A stretch of DNA of 42,147 nucleotides from positions 1 through 42,147 of the forward strand of contig CALXXE010000016.1 of assembly GCA_944392605.1 (NCBI GenBank). The letters run 5' to 3'. Under the pieces are notes generated by a model, which did no database searches, was not told the DNA's origin, and saw nothing but the letters and a program-made list of their open reading frames with translations. Of the stretch, positions 23,844 through 32,181 are shown one piece after another. A program made the position numbers and the translations under genes. The stretch's first letter is position 1. The number at the start of each line of letters is the position of its first letter. The stretch is from an uncultured Clostridia bacterium. Its GTDB lineage: Bacteria; Bacillota; Clostridia; TANB77; CAG-508.

Positions 23844-24509
23844 ATGTCGAACCCGATTGAACTTATGACTTCTCTTGGAAGGATTACTATTGGAAATGAA
23901 ATTGATATCTATATCCCCAAAATAAGTGTAGATGTCTACGCCTCTAACAATGGTGCAAAAAATCAAACTATTTCGACAGGAGGAAATCTGCTAGGATACC
24001 CTTTGGGATTTGAAAGAACTCATACAGGACAAATCATGCTCCTGTATGCTGTCGGACTTGGAAAGAGAAGTTCAATAATCCTTAATGGAGAAAGAGGTTT
24101 GCAATGTGCGACTAATATCTTGAATTCTTTTTGCTCAAAAGCTTTTAAAGCAAGAGGAATAAGTGCAAGAGCAGTTAATAGAAAAGATTTTAGAGTGGAG
24201 TATAAAAATCCACCATATGGTCTTGAAGAAAGCAGTGCCTTAATTAAAAGAATAGACAGAAGTGATGCTGTGATTTTTGATAATCAACAGGTTACTTCTA
24301 AAATTAGAGGGGCATACTGGTTAGCTTCGACTTCTTCTAGAATTAAAGGAGAAGATTTAGCTTTTGGTGTTGACTGTCTTGAAGATGGTATTCTTAAGAA
24401 CGAGACGTTAGTTGATGCCGATGGTGAAATGAAAGAAGCTGAAAAGCAGATTCTTGCTCTAGTAAGGATTAAAGTCGATATTAGGGGGTCGAAAAAGAAA
24501 ATAGGATAA
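23844..24509 (+). CDS. Unknown 221-aa protein
   Basis: I do not recognise this protein. It starts MSNPIELMTSLGRITIG, contains a Gly-rich central part (GGNLLGYPLGFERTHTGQ) and RTHTGQIMLLYAVGLG, then a helical part with two Cys, and ends in a basic tail GSKKKIG. No membrane helix or signal peptide. Codon use is visibly less A-rich than in the flanking genes (more CTC, GTC and TCG), suggesting a different history. It has its own sigma-A promoter and terminator, so it is a single-gene unit. Confidence 0.75.
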   Translation: MSNPIELMTSLGRITIGNEIDIYIPKISVDVYASNNGAKNQTISTGGNLLGYPLGFERTHTGQIMLLYAVGLGKRSSIILNGERGLQCATNILNSFCSKAFKARGISARAVNRKDFRVEYKNPPYGLEESSALIKRIDRSDAVIFDNQQVTSKIRGAYWLASTSSRIKGEDLAFGVDCLEDGILKNETLVDADGEMKEAEKQILALVRIKVDIRGSKKKIG

Positions 24510-24524
24510 ATTTGCCTAATCTAG

Positions 24525-24555
24525 AAGGAGAGCTGTATTAAGCAGTTCTCCTTTT
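24525..24555 (+). terminator. Terminator of the 221-aa gene
   Basis: AAGGAGAGCTG (24525-24535) pairs with CAGTTCTCCTT (24543-24553), then TT. Confidence 0.8.
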
Positions 24556-24646
24556 AGATAAAAATTTCTTTATATATTAGGAAAGTAAAGCAATTTGTTT
24601 TAAACTTAAACAAAAAAACAAAAAATAAAATTTTATTAAAAAGTAC

Positions 24647-24675
24647 TTGCGAAAATTTGTTTTATATGATATAAA
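24647..24675 (+). promoter_or_regulatory. tnpB promoter
   Basis: TTGCGA (24647-24652), 17-bp spacer, TATAAA (24670-24675). Confidence 0.55.
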
Positions 24676-24701
24676 TAATAAAACGATTGGAGGTGAAAAA
24701 C

Positions 24702-25970
24702 TTGAGATTAACGTTTGTATTTGATTTAGGATTAAATGAAACACAAGAAAAAATAATAAAAGAAATAAAATGGCATTGTAGTAAAGTATATAATACATTT
24801 AATTATGAAATAAGAGAAGGAAAAGTAGATGTAAGTAAAATAAAAAGAGTAAATGAAGATAGTAGCGAAATATATAAAAATTATAGAAAAGAAAATTGGC
24901 ACTCAAAGTATTTACATTCACACACATTACAACAAATAATATTAAATTGTATAAGATACCATAAATCATATTTAGCGTTAAAAGAAATGTATAAAGAAGG
25001 AAATGAAGATATAAAAGAAAAACCACAAATGCCAAGATATAAGAATAATGGAAAAATACAAATAACATTTACCAATTATGCAATAAGGAAAGACGGAAGA
25101 AAAATAAAGCTATCAATATCAAAAGAAATGCAGGAAAAATTTAAAGTAAAAAGTTTAAATTTTCTAATGCCAAAGAAATTAGAAAAGCTAATAAATTTAG
25201 AAAGCATCAAAATGATAAAGATAGGAAATATAAAAGACGAAAGATGTAAAATGTATATAATATACGAAAAAGAAGAAAAGAGAATAGAAGTAGGTTCAAA
25301 TATAATGTCAATAGATTTAGGAATGGATAATCTAGCAGCATGTACAAATATGAATAATGATAATACATTAATAATAGCAGGAGAAAGAATAAAATCAAAA
25401 ATAGGATATATAAATAAAGAAATATCAAGACTACAAGGAATACAAATGAAAATGACAGGAAGTAAAGATTTTAAAAATACTAAAAAGATAAATAAATTAT
25501 ATGAACAAAGAAGAAATTACACAAATACATATATGCATAAAGCAAGTAGAATGATAATAGATTATGCAAAAGAAAATGCTTGTAGTACAATAGTTATAGG
25601 AAATATAAAAAATATAAAGCAAAATATGAAAAACAATAAAAGATTTGTAGAAATGCCGTTACAAAATTTAGTACAAAAAATAGAATATAAAGCAAAACTA
25701 GAAGGAATAGAAGTAGAAAAAATAGGAGAAGAATATACATCAGGAGTAAGTAGTATAGATAAAGAAGAAATAAACAGAGAGTACTACAATAAAGCAAGAA
25801 GAATAACAAGAGGACTATTTAAGACAAATAGAGGGAAAATAATAAATGCGGATATAAATGGAAGTTTAAATATTTTAAGAAAGTATATAAAAGAAATCTT
25901 TAGTCCAAACCTAGAAATAGCGATGGGTATGGCCAAAGAACAACGACCATTAAAGAAAAGAGTTGCCTAA
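24702..25970 (+). CDS. tnpB: IS200/IS605-family TnpB (OrfB), divergent
   Basis: 422 aa from TTG 24702, six bases after GGAGGTG. RuvC-I is MSIDLGMDN (Asp205) and RuvC-III is INADINGSLNI (Asp384). The RuvC-II strand reads IVIGNIKNIKQ with no acidic residue, where active TnpB proteins have Glu. The usual zinc-ribbon Cys are absent (YTSGVSS replaces the common YTSKCSF). No TnpA lies beside it. TnpB proteins are RNA-guided nucleases of transposons; the missing residues raise the possibility of a nuclease-weak or domesticated form, but the Glu could lie elsewhere in this clade. Confidence 0.88.
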   Translation: MRLTFVFDLGLNETQEKIIKEIKWHCSKVYNTFNYEIREGKVDVSKIKRVNEDSSEIYKNYRKENWHSKYLHSHTLQQIILNCIRYHKSYLALKEMYKEGNEDIKEKPQMPRYKNNGKIQITFTNYAIRKDGRKIKLSISKEMQEKFKVKSLNFLMPKKLEKLINLESIKMIKIGNIKDERCKMYIIYEKEEKRIEVGSNIMSIDLGMDNLAACTNMNNDNTLIIAGERIKSKIGYINKEISRLQGIQMKMTGSKDFKNTKKINKLYEQRRNYTNTYMHKASRMIIDYAKENACSTIVIGNIKNIKQNMKNNKRFVEMPLQNLVQKIEYKAKLEGIEVEKIGEEYTSGVSSIDKEEINREYYNKARRITRGLFKTNRGKIINADINGSLNILRKYIKEIFSPNLEIAMGMAKEQRPLKKRVA

Positions 25971-26040
25971 AAACTTTAGGTGGAAACTTAAAAACAACAT
26001 CTTTATAAAAAAACTAGGCACTAATTTTAATTAATGCCTA
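25968..26040 (+). ncRNA. Possible right-end/omega RNA region of the tnpB element
   Basis: The end of tnpB runs into the small hairpin CCTAA-AAAC-TTTAGG (25967-25981) and then CTAGGCA (from ~26013) paired with TGCCTAG (to ~26041). IS605 right ends carry such hairpins and encode the guide scaffold there. I could not define a matching left end. Confidence 0.35.
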
Positions 26041-26044
26041 GGAT

Positions 26045-26070
26045 GGAAATCTTTGATTTCCGTTTTGTTC
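26045..26070 (+). terminator. Terminator downstream of tnpB
   Basis: GGAAATC (26045-26051) and GATTTCC (26055-26061) with a TTT loop, then GTTTTGTT. Confidence 0.7.
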
Positions 26071-26086
26071 CTTATTAGAATATAAA

Positions 26087-26095
26087 TGATATAAT
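26087..26095 (+). promoter_or_regulatory. Extended -10 promoter of the hemolysin III family gene
   Basis: TGATATAAT, 27 bp before the start codon; the -35 is weak. Confidence 0.5.
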
Positions 26096-26121
26096 TTCAA
26101 AAAAATATAAAGAGGTTTTAT

Positions 26122-26796
26122 ATGGAAAGAATAAAATTAAGAGATAGAATATTACCTAAATACACAAAAGGTGAAGAAATATTTAATATGACTTCACATA
26201 TAGTAGGAGCGGCGCTTGGAATTGTTGCAACAGTATTATGTGTTGTTTTTGCCGCAATACATGGGAATGTATATGGAGTTGTAAGTGGAGCTATATATGG
26301 TGTTACAATGATAATATTATATACTATGTCTAGTATATATCATGGACTAAGTCCTAAGAGATATTCAAAGAGAGTATTTCAAGTATTAGATCATTGTTCA
26401 ATATTTTTACTAATTGCAGGTTCATATACACCATTTGCACTATGTACAATTCGTGAATATGATACAGCATCTGGCTGGGTTATATTTGGTGTAATTTGGG
26501 CAGTTGCAATACTTGGAATTGTATTAAATTCAATTGATATAAAAAAATTCAAAGTATTTTCAATGATATGTTATTTACTAATGGGATGGTGTATAGTATT
26601 TAAGATTGGATTATTACCTAAGCTTTTAGGAACAGCAGGTTTTGTACTATTATTATTAGGTGGAATTGCATATACAGTTGGAGCTGTGTTATATGGAATA
26701 GGTAAAAAACATAAATATATGCATTCAATATTCCATTTATTTATATTATTAGGAAGCTTATTACAATTTTTCTGTATATTATTATTTGTAATGTAA
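26122..26796 (+). CDS. Hemolysin III family (PAQR-like) membrane protein
   Basis: 224 aa with seven hydrophobic helices. Family blocks: N-terminal GEEIFNMTSHIVGA, SSIYHGLSP, LDHCSIFLLIAGSYTPF and the last-helix HSIFHLFILLGSLLQFF. The conserved Ser, His and Asp are the putative metal ligands of PAQR/HlyIII proteins. The name comes from B. cereus hemolysin III; the physiological role in most bacteria is unknown, with membrane-fluidity sensing proposed. Confidence 0.93.
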   Translation: MERIKLRDRILPKYTKGEEIFNMTSHIVGAALGIVATVLCVVFAAIHGNVYGVVSGAIYGVTMIILYTMSSIYHGLSPKRYSKRVFQVLDHCSIFLLIAGSYTPFALCTIREYDTASGWVIFGVIWAVAILGIVLNSIDIKKFKVFSMICYLLMGWCIVFKIGLLPKLLGTAGFVLLLLGGIAYTVGAVLYGIGKKHKYMHSIFHLFILLGSLLQFFCILLFVM

Positions 26797-26803
26797 AAAA
26801 AGA

Positions 26804-26826
26804 AGTAGAAAAATGTCTTTTCTACT
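26804..26826 (+). terminator. Possible terminator after the hemolysin III family gene
   Basis: AGTAGAAAA (26804-26812) pairs with TTTTCTACT (26818-26826); the tail is not T-rich. From 26827 to 26968 there is only A+T-rich sequence. Confidence 0.45.
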
Positions 26827-26968
26827 CCTCACGAACTTAATTCATTTTACCACAAAAGAATGAAAAAATCAAGTAGCAAAAAAGTTTGATTAAAAGAGAA
26901 TAAATTAAAAAAAAGAAGGTAATCATATATAATAAATAATAGATAGGGTTTTAAGGGAAAAATTACAT

Positions 26969-26997
26969 TTGATATTATTTATTGATTATGCTAAAAT
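26969..26997 (+). promoter_or_regulatory. 6S RNA promoter
   Basis: TTGATA (26969-26974), 17-bp spacer, TAAAAT (26992-26997); start near 27004. Confidence 0.75.
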
Positions 26998-27003
26998 AAA
27001 AAC

Positions 27004-27225
27004 AACTTAAAAAGGTAAGTACTAACAAAGCATATAACCCTGCGTAGTACGTGTAGACTTAATTTTTAGAACCAACACACATTAAGAGGGGCCAATCTCT
27101 AGGTATGGCGTGCATGCTTACAGTATATAGTAAGAAGCCCAGGAATATTTAGGTAGGCACCCACCTGTTTTTAGGAGCAGGTCCTTAAAAATTAAAAGCA
27201 TTACGGCTAAGGCGGGGAAATTTAT
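27004..27225 (+). ncRNA. ssrS: 6S RNA
   Basis: Non-coding RNA that binds sigma-A RNA polymerase as an open-promoter mimic. The outer stem CCCTGC (27038-27043) pairs with GCGGGG (27212-27217). The conserved apical block GTGCATGCTTAC ... GTAAGAAGCC mirrors the E. coli GAGCATGCTC ... GAGAAGCC. GGGGCCAATCTC, CACCCACCTG ... CAGG and TTACGGCTAAGGCGG correspond in order to known 6S segments. It has a good promoter and a downstream terminator. The 5' and 3' ends given are estimates. Confidence 0.82.
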
Positions 27226-27265
27226 ATAATAAGCAGTAGAGATACTGTATATATAAAACAAAAAG

Positions 27266-27293
27266 AACCAGTTAGCAAATAACTGGTTTTTCT
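27266..27293. terminator. Bidirectional terminator of 6S RNA and pepV
   Basis: AACCAGTTA (27266-27274) and TAACTGGTT (27280-27288) with a GCAAA loop; T-rich after the stem on both strands. Confidence 0.85.
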
Positions 27294-27298
27294 TGTGA

Positions 27299-28702
27299 TT
27301 ATTTTCCTAATTCTATAATTGCCTTAGCATAAATTTTAGAGGCAAGGACTAAATTATCAATTTCAACAAATTCATCAGTTTGATGGCACATATCTTTATG
27401 ACCAGGGAAGTTTGGACCAAATGAAATACAATTTTTGAAAGCACGTGCATATGTTGCACCACCAATAGCAATAGGCTCTGTATTTGAATTTGTTTCTTCG
27501 TTGAAAATTCTACATAAGGTTTGTACTAGTTTATCATCTTTTGGAACATATAAGAAGTCTTCAGTAGATATGGTTTCAAAATTTAAAGAAGAATAATTCT
27601 TACATAAATTTTGAAAAGCTTTTTCAATGTCAGAGATTGGGGTATTAATAGGAATTCTTAAATTCATTCCTAATTTTAATGTATCATTTTCTAAAGAAAA
27701 ATCACCGACATTTAAAGTAAGTACTCCTGATTCATCTTCACAAGAAATTCCAAGAGAAGCTCCATTATATTCTATACGTATATATTTATTAAAGAAATCT
27801 AATAATTCTAAATTACAATCAAATTCTTTAAATGTTAAAGATAAAATAAGTAGTAATCTAGAAATAGCATTTACACCTAAATCAGGGTGAGCAGCATGAG
27901 ATTGAACACCATATGATGTTAGTTTTACTTCCGTTTTACTTAATTTATAAATGTCAATTTCAAAATTATTTTCTTTAATAAATTGTTTTAAAGTTTTTAT
28001 TAAATCATTAATATCAAGTTCTTGCTCATTTATTTCTAAAACTAAGCTACAAAATTTAGGAACAACATTAAGTGCATTGTTATTACAGTCAATTTCTTTA
28101 ATCTTAATTTTATCAGAAGTATTTTTATAATCTTCTTTAATATAGCAACTTAAAATAGATTTTTCAGCATATATACAGGGAAAATCAGCATCAGGACTAA
28201 AACCAACTGTAGGCGATTCTTCAACTTCTTTATAATGTTCAATACATTTCCAATCATTTTCTTCATTAAGTCCAATTATTAAACGAACTCTTTTATTTAG
28301 TTTACAATTATCCATAACAGCTTTCATAGCATAAAGGCTTGAAACTACTGGACCTTTATCATCAATTGCACCTCTACCAAAAATTTTTCCATCTGATATA
28401 GTTCCAGAAAAAGGTGGATAAGTCCAATCACTACCTTCAGGAACTACATCTAAATGTCCAATAATTCCAAGAAGTTCATCACCTTCACCAAATTCTATGT
28501 ACCCACAATAACCATCAATGTTTTTAGTTCTAAAACCTAATTTTTCTCCTAAATCTAACATATATTCCAAAGCAGAATTTACATTTTTACCAAATGGCAT
28601 TTTTTCATTAGTTGATTTTTCATAGACACTTGGGATTCTTATTAGTTCTTGAGTGGTTCTTACGATAGCATCTTTTAAATTATCAATAACATCATCTAAC
28701 AT
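27299..28702 (-). CDS. pepV: Dipeptidase PepV-like (M20 family)
   Basis: 467 aa metallopeptidase that cleaves dipeptides in the cytosol. Metal ligand blocks: GHLDVVPEGSDW, GRGAIDDKGPVVSS, GLNEENDW and DADFPCIYAE. The inserted lid/dimer domain lies in the middle, and the C-terminal CHQTDEFV-I supplies the last His. Length fits PepV/Sapep. ATG 28702 follows AAGGTGA. It is a single-gene unit with its own promoter, divergent from the transketolase genes. Confidence 0.92.
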   Translation of the reverse strand: MLDDVIDNLKDAIVRTTQELIRIPSVYEKSTNEKMPFGKNVNSALEYMLDLGEKLGFRTKNIDGYCGYIEFGEGDELLGIIGHLDVVPEGSDWTYPPFSGTISDGKIFGRGAIDDKGPVVSSLYAMKAVMDNCKLNKRVRLIIGLNEENDWKCIEHYKEVEESPTVGFSPDADFPCIYAEKSILSCYIKEDYKNTSDKIKIKEIDCNNNALNVVPKFCSLVLEINEQELDINDLIKTLKQFIKENNFEIDIYKLSKTEVKLTSYGVQSHAAHPDLGVNAISRLLLILSLTFKEFDCNLELLDFFNKYIRIEYNGASLGISCEDESGVLTLNVGDFSLENDTLKLGMNLRIPINTPISDIEKAFQNLCKNYSSLNFETISTEDFLYVPKDDKLVQTLCRIFNEETNSNTEPIAIGGATYARAFKNCISFGPNFPGHKDMCHQTDEFVEIDNLVLASKIYAKAIIELGK

Positions 28703-28730
28703 ATAATCACCTTACCTTTTTATATTGCAC

Positions 28731-28758
28731 ATTATAACATATTAAGGACAAAGGTAAA
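28731..28758 (-). promoter_or_regulatory. pepV promoter
   Basis: Minus strand TTTACC (28758-28753), 16-bp spacer, TATAAT with upstream TG (28739-28731). Confidence 0.6.
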
Positions 28759-28839
28759 ATAGAAGAAAAAATTTAAAATAATTGTAGTAAAAAAATATTA
28801 TATGTGTTATATTAAATTTGAAAAGGTGAGGTGAGTTAA

Positions 28840-29658
28840 TTGAAACTAGAAAATGTAGAAGAATTAGAAAAACAAGCGAAAGTAATAAGAAGAGGAATTA
28901 TTGAACAAGTATATAAAGCGGGTTCAGGTCATCCAGGAGGTTCATTATCTATTGCAGATATAATGACAGTACTATATTTTAATGAATTAAATATTGATGA
29001 GGAAAATCCTAAGTGGGAAGATAGAGATAGGGTAGTATTATCAAAAGGACATTGTGTACCAGCATTATATAGCTGTTTAGCAAATAGAGGATTTTTTGAT
29101 GTTAGTGAACTTACAGGTTTTAGAGAAATTGAAAGCAAGCTTCAAGGCCATCCTGACATGACAAAAGTTCCAGGTGTCGATATGTCAACAGGTTCATTAG
29201 GACAAGGCCTATCTGCTGCAGTAGGTATGGCAATAGCAGGAAAGATGGATAAAAAAGATTATAGAGTTTATTGCGTATTGGGAGACGGAGAAATAGAAGA
29301 AGGCCAAGTTTGGGAAGCAGCTATGGCAGCTAATAAATATAAACTTGATAACTTATGTGTAATAGTAGATAATAATAATTTACAAATAGATGGTAGCATA
29401 GCAGAAGTTATGAGTTCATATCCAATTGATGAAAAATTTAAAAGTTTTGGTTTTCAAATAATAAAAATAGATGGTCATAATATAGAAGAGATTATGAGTG
29501 CATTTGAAGTTGCTAAAAATGTTAAAGATATGCCTGTATGTATAATTGCAAAAACAATTAAAGGAAAAGGTGTATCATATATGGAAAACAAGGTAGAGTG
29601 GCATGGAAAAGCACCAAATGAAGAACAATATAAGATAGCAATGGAAGAATTAAAATAG
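28840..29658 (+). CDS. Transketolase, N-terminal (TPP-binding) subunit
   Basis: 272 aa from TTG 28840, which follows GAGGTGAG. It holds the TPP/metal domain: GHPGGSLSIADIM, KGHCVPALY, STGSLGQGLS and the GDGEIEEGQVWEAA ... NNNLQIDG thiamine-diphosphate motif. Split two-gene transketolases are common in Clostridia and archaea, so this is not a broken gene. The C-terminal half is at 30267 with one gene between. Confidence 0.93.
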   Translation: MKLENVEELEKQAKVIRRGIIEQVYKAGSGHPGGSLSIADIMTVLYFNELNIDEENPKWEDRDRVVLSKGHCVPALYSCLANRGFFDVSELTGFREIESKLQGHPDMTKVPGVDMSTGSLGQGLSAAVGMAIAGKMDKKDYRVYCVLGDGEIEEGQVWEAAMAANKYKLDNLCVIVDNNNLQIDGSIAEVMSSYPIDEKFKSFGFQIIKIDGHNIEEIMSAFEVAKNVKDMPVCIIAKTIKGKGVSYMENKVEWHGKAPNEEQYKIAMEELK

Positions 29659-29682
29659 AGATAAAATAAAGGAGTTAAATAA

Positions 29683-30279
29683 GTGAATACGGAAAAAGTT
29701 TATATATTTGATTACGGAAAAGTTATAGAAAAACCAATGGATACAGAAAAATTATATAAAAGTTTGAAATGTAATGTGACTTATGAAGAGTTTTTAGAAC
29801 AATGGTCAAGTCCAGAAAATTATATGGGTGCTTTTAAAGGAATCATATCTACTAAGGAAAAAATAGAAAGACATGTTAAAGAGTGTAAATGTAATGTTGA
29901 TGAAAAAGGATATTTTGAGGCATATAAAAATGCTAAAACAGGATATTATCAAAATACAATAGATATTATTAAAGAATTAAAAAAAGAAGGAAATAAAGTT
30001 TATTTATTATCAAATTTAGCAGAAATAGATTATAAAATATTTAAAGAACAATTTGATATGACTTTGTTTGATGGATTGTTTTTATCATATGAAATGCATA
30101 AAGTAAAACCTGAGAAGGAAATATTTGAAGAAGTAATAAACAAATTGGAAAAAAATCCTAATGATATAATATTTTTTGATGATAGAGAAAAGAATGTAAA
30201 AATGGCAAGAGAGTGCGGAATAGATGCTTACCTAGTAACAGGAGATAGTATAAAGGAGTGTAGTGTATGGAAGAAATAA
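29683..30279 (+). CDS. HAD-superfamily hydrolase, YihX-like
   Basis: 198 aa from GTG 29683 after AAAGGAG. HAD motifs: I, YIFDYGKVI, in which the usual second Asp is not present (YihX-type proteins have FDLGNV); II, LLSNL; III, Lys in HKVKPEKEIFEEV; IV, IIFFDDREKN. The family acts on small phosphorylated metabolites such as sugar phosphates. It sits between the two transketolase halves and overlaps the second by 13 bp, so pentose phosphate repair or dephosphorylation is a plausible role. Confidence 0.85.
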   Translation: MNTEKVYIFDYGKVIEKPMDTEKLYKSLKCNVTYEEFLEQWSSPENYMGAFKGIISTKEKIERHVKECKCNVDEKGYFEAYKNAKTGYYQNTIDIIKELKKEGNKVYLLSNLAEIDYKIFKEQFDMTLFDGLFLSYEMHKVKPEKEIFEEVINKLEKNPNDIIFFDDREKNVKMARECGIDAYLVTGDSIKECSVWKK

Positions 30280-31190
30280 AAAAAGCAACAAGGGAAAGTT
30301 ATGGAGAAGCTTTGTTAGAGTTGGGAAAAGAAAATGAAAATGTTGTGGTTTTAGATGCAGATTTATCAACAGCTACTAAAACAAATATGTTTGCAAAAGA
30401 ATATCCTAATAGATTTTTTGATATGGGAATAGCGGAAGCAAATATGATGGGAGTTGCAGCAGGACTAGCTACTTGTGGTAAAATATCATATGCAAGTACA
30501 TTTGCTGTGTTTGCAGCAGGTAGAAGCTATGATCAAATAAGATGTAGCATATGCTATCCGAAATTAAATGTTAAAATTTGTGCAACACATGCAGGAGTAG
30601 CTGTAGGTGAAGATGGAGCAACACATCAAATGTTAGAAGATATTTCAATGATGAGAACAATGCCTAATATGATAGTGATGTCAACTTGTGATGATGTAGA
30701 AACAAAGTGGGCAGTCAAAGAAATATCAAAGATAGATGGGCCAGTATACTTAAGATTAGCTAGAATGAAAACTTCTAAAATCTATGATACAAATAAGAAA
30801 TTTGAAATAGGAAAAGGAATACAAATAGGAGAAGGAAAAGATGCAACTGTATTTGCAACAGGAATAACAGTTGAGCAGGCTTTGAGTGCAAAAGAACAAC
30901 TAAAAGAAAAAGGAATAGATATAAGGGTAGTTGATATTCATACAATAAAACCAATAGATAAAGACCTTATTATTAAATGTGCAAAAGAAACTAAAAAATT
31001 AATTTCAATAGAAGACCATAGTATAGTAGGAGGATTAGGCTCAGCAATATCTGAAGTGTTAACAGATGAATATCCTACTAAATTAATTAGATTAGGAGTT
31101 CATGATACATTTGGAAGGTCAGGAAAAGCAGAAAAATTAATGGAGTATTTTGGAATAACTGCCAAAAATATAATAGAAAATATACAATAG
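30267..31190 (+). CDS. Transketolase, C-terminal (pyrimidine-binding) subunit
   Basis: 307 aa carrying the pyrimidine-binding and C-terminal domains: DLSTATKTNMFAKEYPNRFFDMGIAEANM with the catalytic Glu, CATHAGVAVGEDGATHQMLEDISMM, and the C-domain VVDIHTIKPID. It completes the N-terminal subunit at 28840. AAAGGAG precedes the ATG. Its stop codon is the first part of the hairpin element that follows. Confidence 0.93.
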   Translation: MEEIKKATRESYGEALLELGKENENVVVLDADLSTATKTNMFAKEYPNRFFDMGIAEANMMGVAAGLATCGKISYASTFAVFAAGRSYDQIRCSICYPKLNVKICATHAGVAVGEDGATHQMLEDISMMRTMPNMIVMSTCDDVETKWAVKEISKIDGPVYLRLARMKTSKIYDTNKKFEIGKGIQIGEGKDATVFATGITVEQALSAKEQLKEKGIDIRVVDIHTIKPIDKDLIIKCAKETKKLISIEDHSIVGGLGSAISEVLTDEYPTKLIRLGVHDTFGRSGKAEKLMEYFGITAKNIIENIQ

Positions 31191-31286
31191 GGACGTTTCC
31201 TTTTGTTCTTTTTTCGACGTTCTGGGACACATCTTATTATAGATGTGTCCCAAATTGTTGTTTTTTCGACAAAAGTAAACGTCCCC
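31190..31286. repeat. Nested hairpin repeat element, possible terminator
   Basis: GGGACGTTT (31190-31198) and AAACGTCCC (31277-31285), and CTTTTGT (31200-31206) and ACAAAAG (31269-31275), form the outer stem. TGGGACACATCT and AGATGTGTCCCA (31223-31252) form a perfect 12-bp inner stem, with T-rich internal loops between. The GGGACGTTTCC words resemble dispersed clostridial repeats. From 31287 to 31394 I see nothing else. Confidence 0.65.
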
Positions 31287-31394
31287 ATTGATTGTGAATT
31301 TTTTGTAAATTTTGAAAAGATAAGAAAAACGACGAAAAAGAGAAAATAAGTGAAAAAAACCAACATTTTCTATCATATTTTTTAGAAAAAACTA

Positions 31395-31423
31395 TTGCAA
31401 AAAACAAACTTTATTGTTATTAT
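31395..31423 (+). promoter_or_regulatory. ftsEX operon promoter
   Basis: TTGCAA (31395-31400), 17-bp spacer, TATTAT (31418-31423). Confidence 0.6.
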
Positions 31424-31494
31424 AAGAGAGTAAAGTAAGATAGAATATTATGCCATTAAGAGATATAAAAAACAAAAGGTAAGGAGAAGCTAAG

Positions 31495-32181
31495 ATGATA
31501 GAATTTAGAAATGTCACAAAAACGTACGATACAGGTACTAAGGCTATAAAAAATGCTAACTTTGTCATAGATAAAGGGGAATTTGCATTTTTAGTAGGTT
31601 CTTCAGGAAGTGGAAAATCAACACTTATTAAGTTAATATTAAAAGAAGAAGAACCAACATCAGGAAACATAATAATAAATGGAAAAGATACAACTTTTCT
31701 AAAGCCAAATAGAATACCATATTTAAGAAGAAGTATGGGAGTAGTATTTCAAGATTTCAGACTTTTACCAGATAAAACTGTATATGATAACGTAGCATAT
31801 GCTATGTATATTGTAAGAGCTACTCCAAGACATATTAGAAGACAAGTACCTATGGTATTATCACTTGTAGGGTTAAGTGGAAAAGCTAAAATGTATCCAA
31901 ACGAACTATCAGGAGGAGAGCAACAAAGAGTAGCATTAGCAAGAGCGTTAGTAAATAATCCATCTATGTTAATAGCAGACGAACCAACAGGAAACTTAGA
32001 TCCAGATACGGCATGGGATATAATGAACTTATTAAATGATATCAATATGAGAGGAACAACAGTTGTTGTAGCAACTCATGCTAAAGATATAGTAAATCAA
32101 ATGAAAAAAAGAGTAATACACATTCGCAAGGGCGAAATAATTAGAGATGATAAAAAAGGCGGTTATGATTATGAAATATAG
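31495..32181 (+). CDS. ftsE: Cell division ATP-binding protein FtsE
   Basis: 228 aa ABC ATPase. Motifs: Walker A GSSGSGKST, VVFQDFRLLPDKTVYDNVAY (an FtsE hallmark), signature LSGGEQQR, Walker B LIADEPTGNLDPD, switch His in ATHAKD. With FtsX it transmits ATP cycles to extracellular wall hydrolases, three of which follow here. ATG 31495 follows AAGGAG. Confidence 0.95.
   Translation: MIEFRNVTKTYDTGTKAIKNANFVIDKGEFAFLVGSSGSGKSTLIKLILKEEEPTSGNIIINGKDTTFLKPNRIPYLRRSMGVVFQDFRLLPDKTVYDNVAYAMYIVRATPRHIRRQVPMVLSLVGLSGKAKMYPNELSGGEQQRVALARALVNNPSMLIADEPTGNLDPDTAWDIMNLLNDINMRGTTVVVATHAKDIVNQMKKRVIHIRKGEIIRDDKKGGYDYEI

Noticed and set aside
27004-27225. tmRNA, RNase P RNA or signal-recognition RNA instead of 6S RNA
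   Set aside because: No tRNA-like ends or tag frame, no RNase P core words and no GGAA-loop domain; the order of 6S landmarks fits throughout.
28840-31190. Transketolase split by mutation
   Set aside because: Two-gene transketolases are normal in this group; both halves have their own start signals and complete domains.
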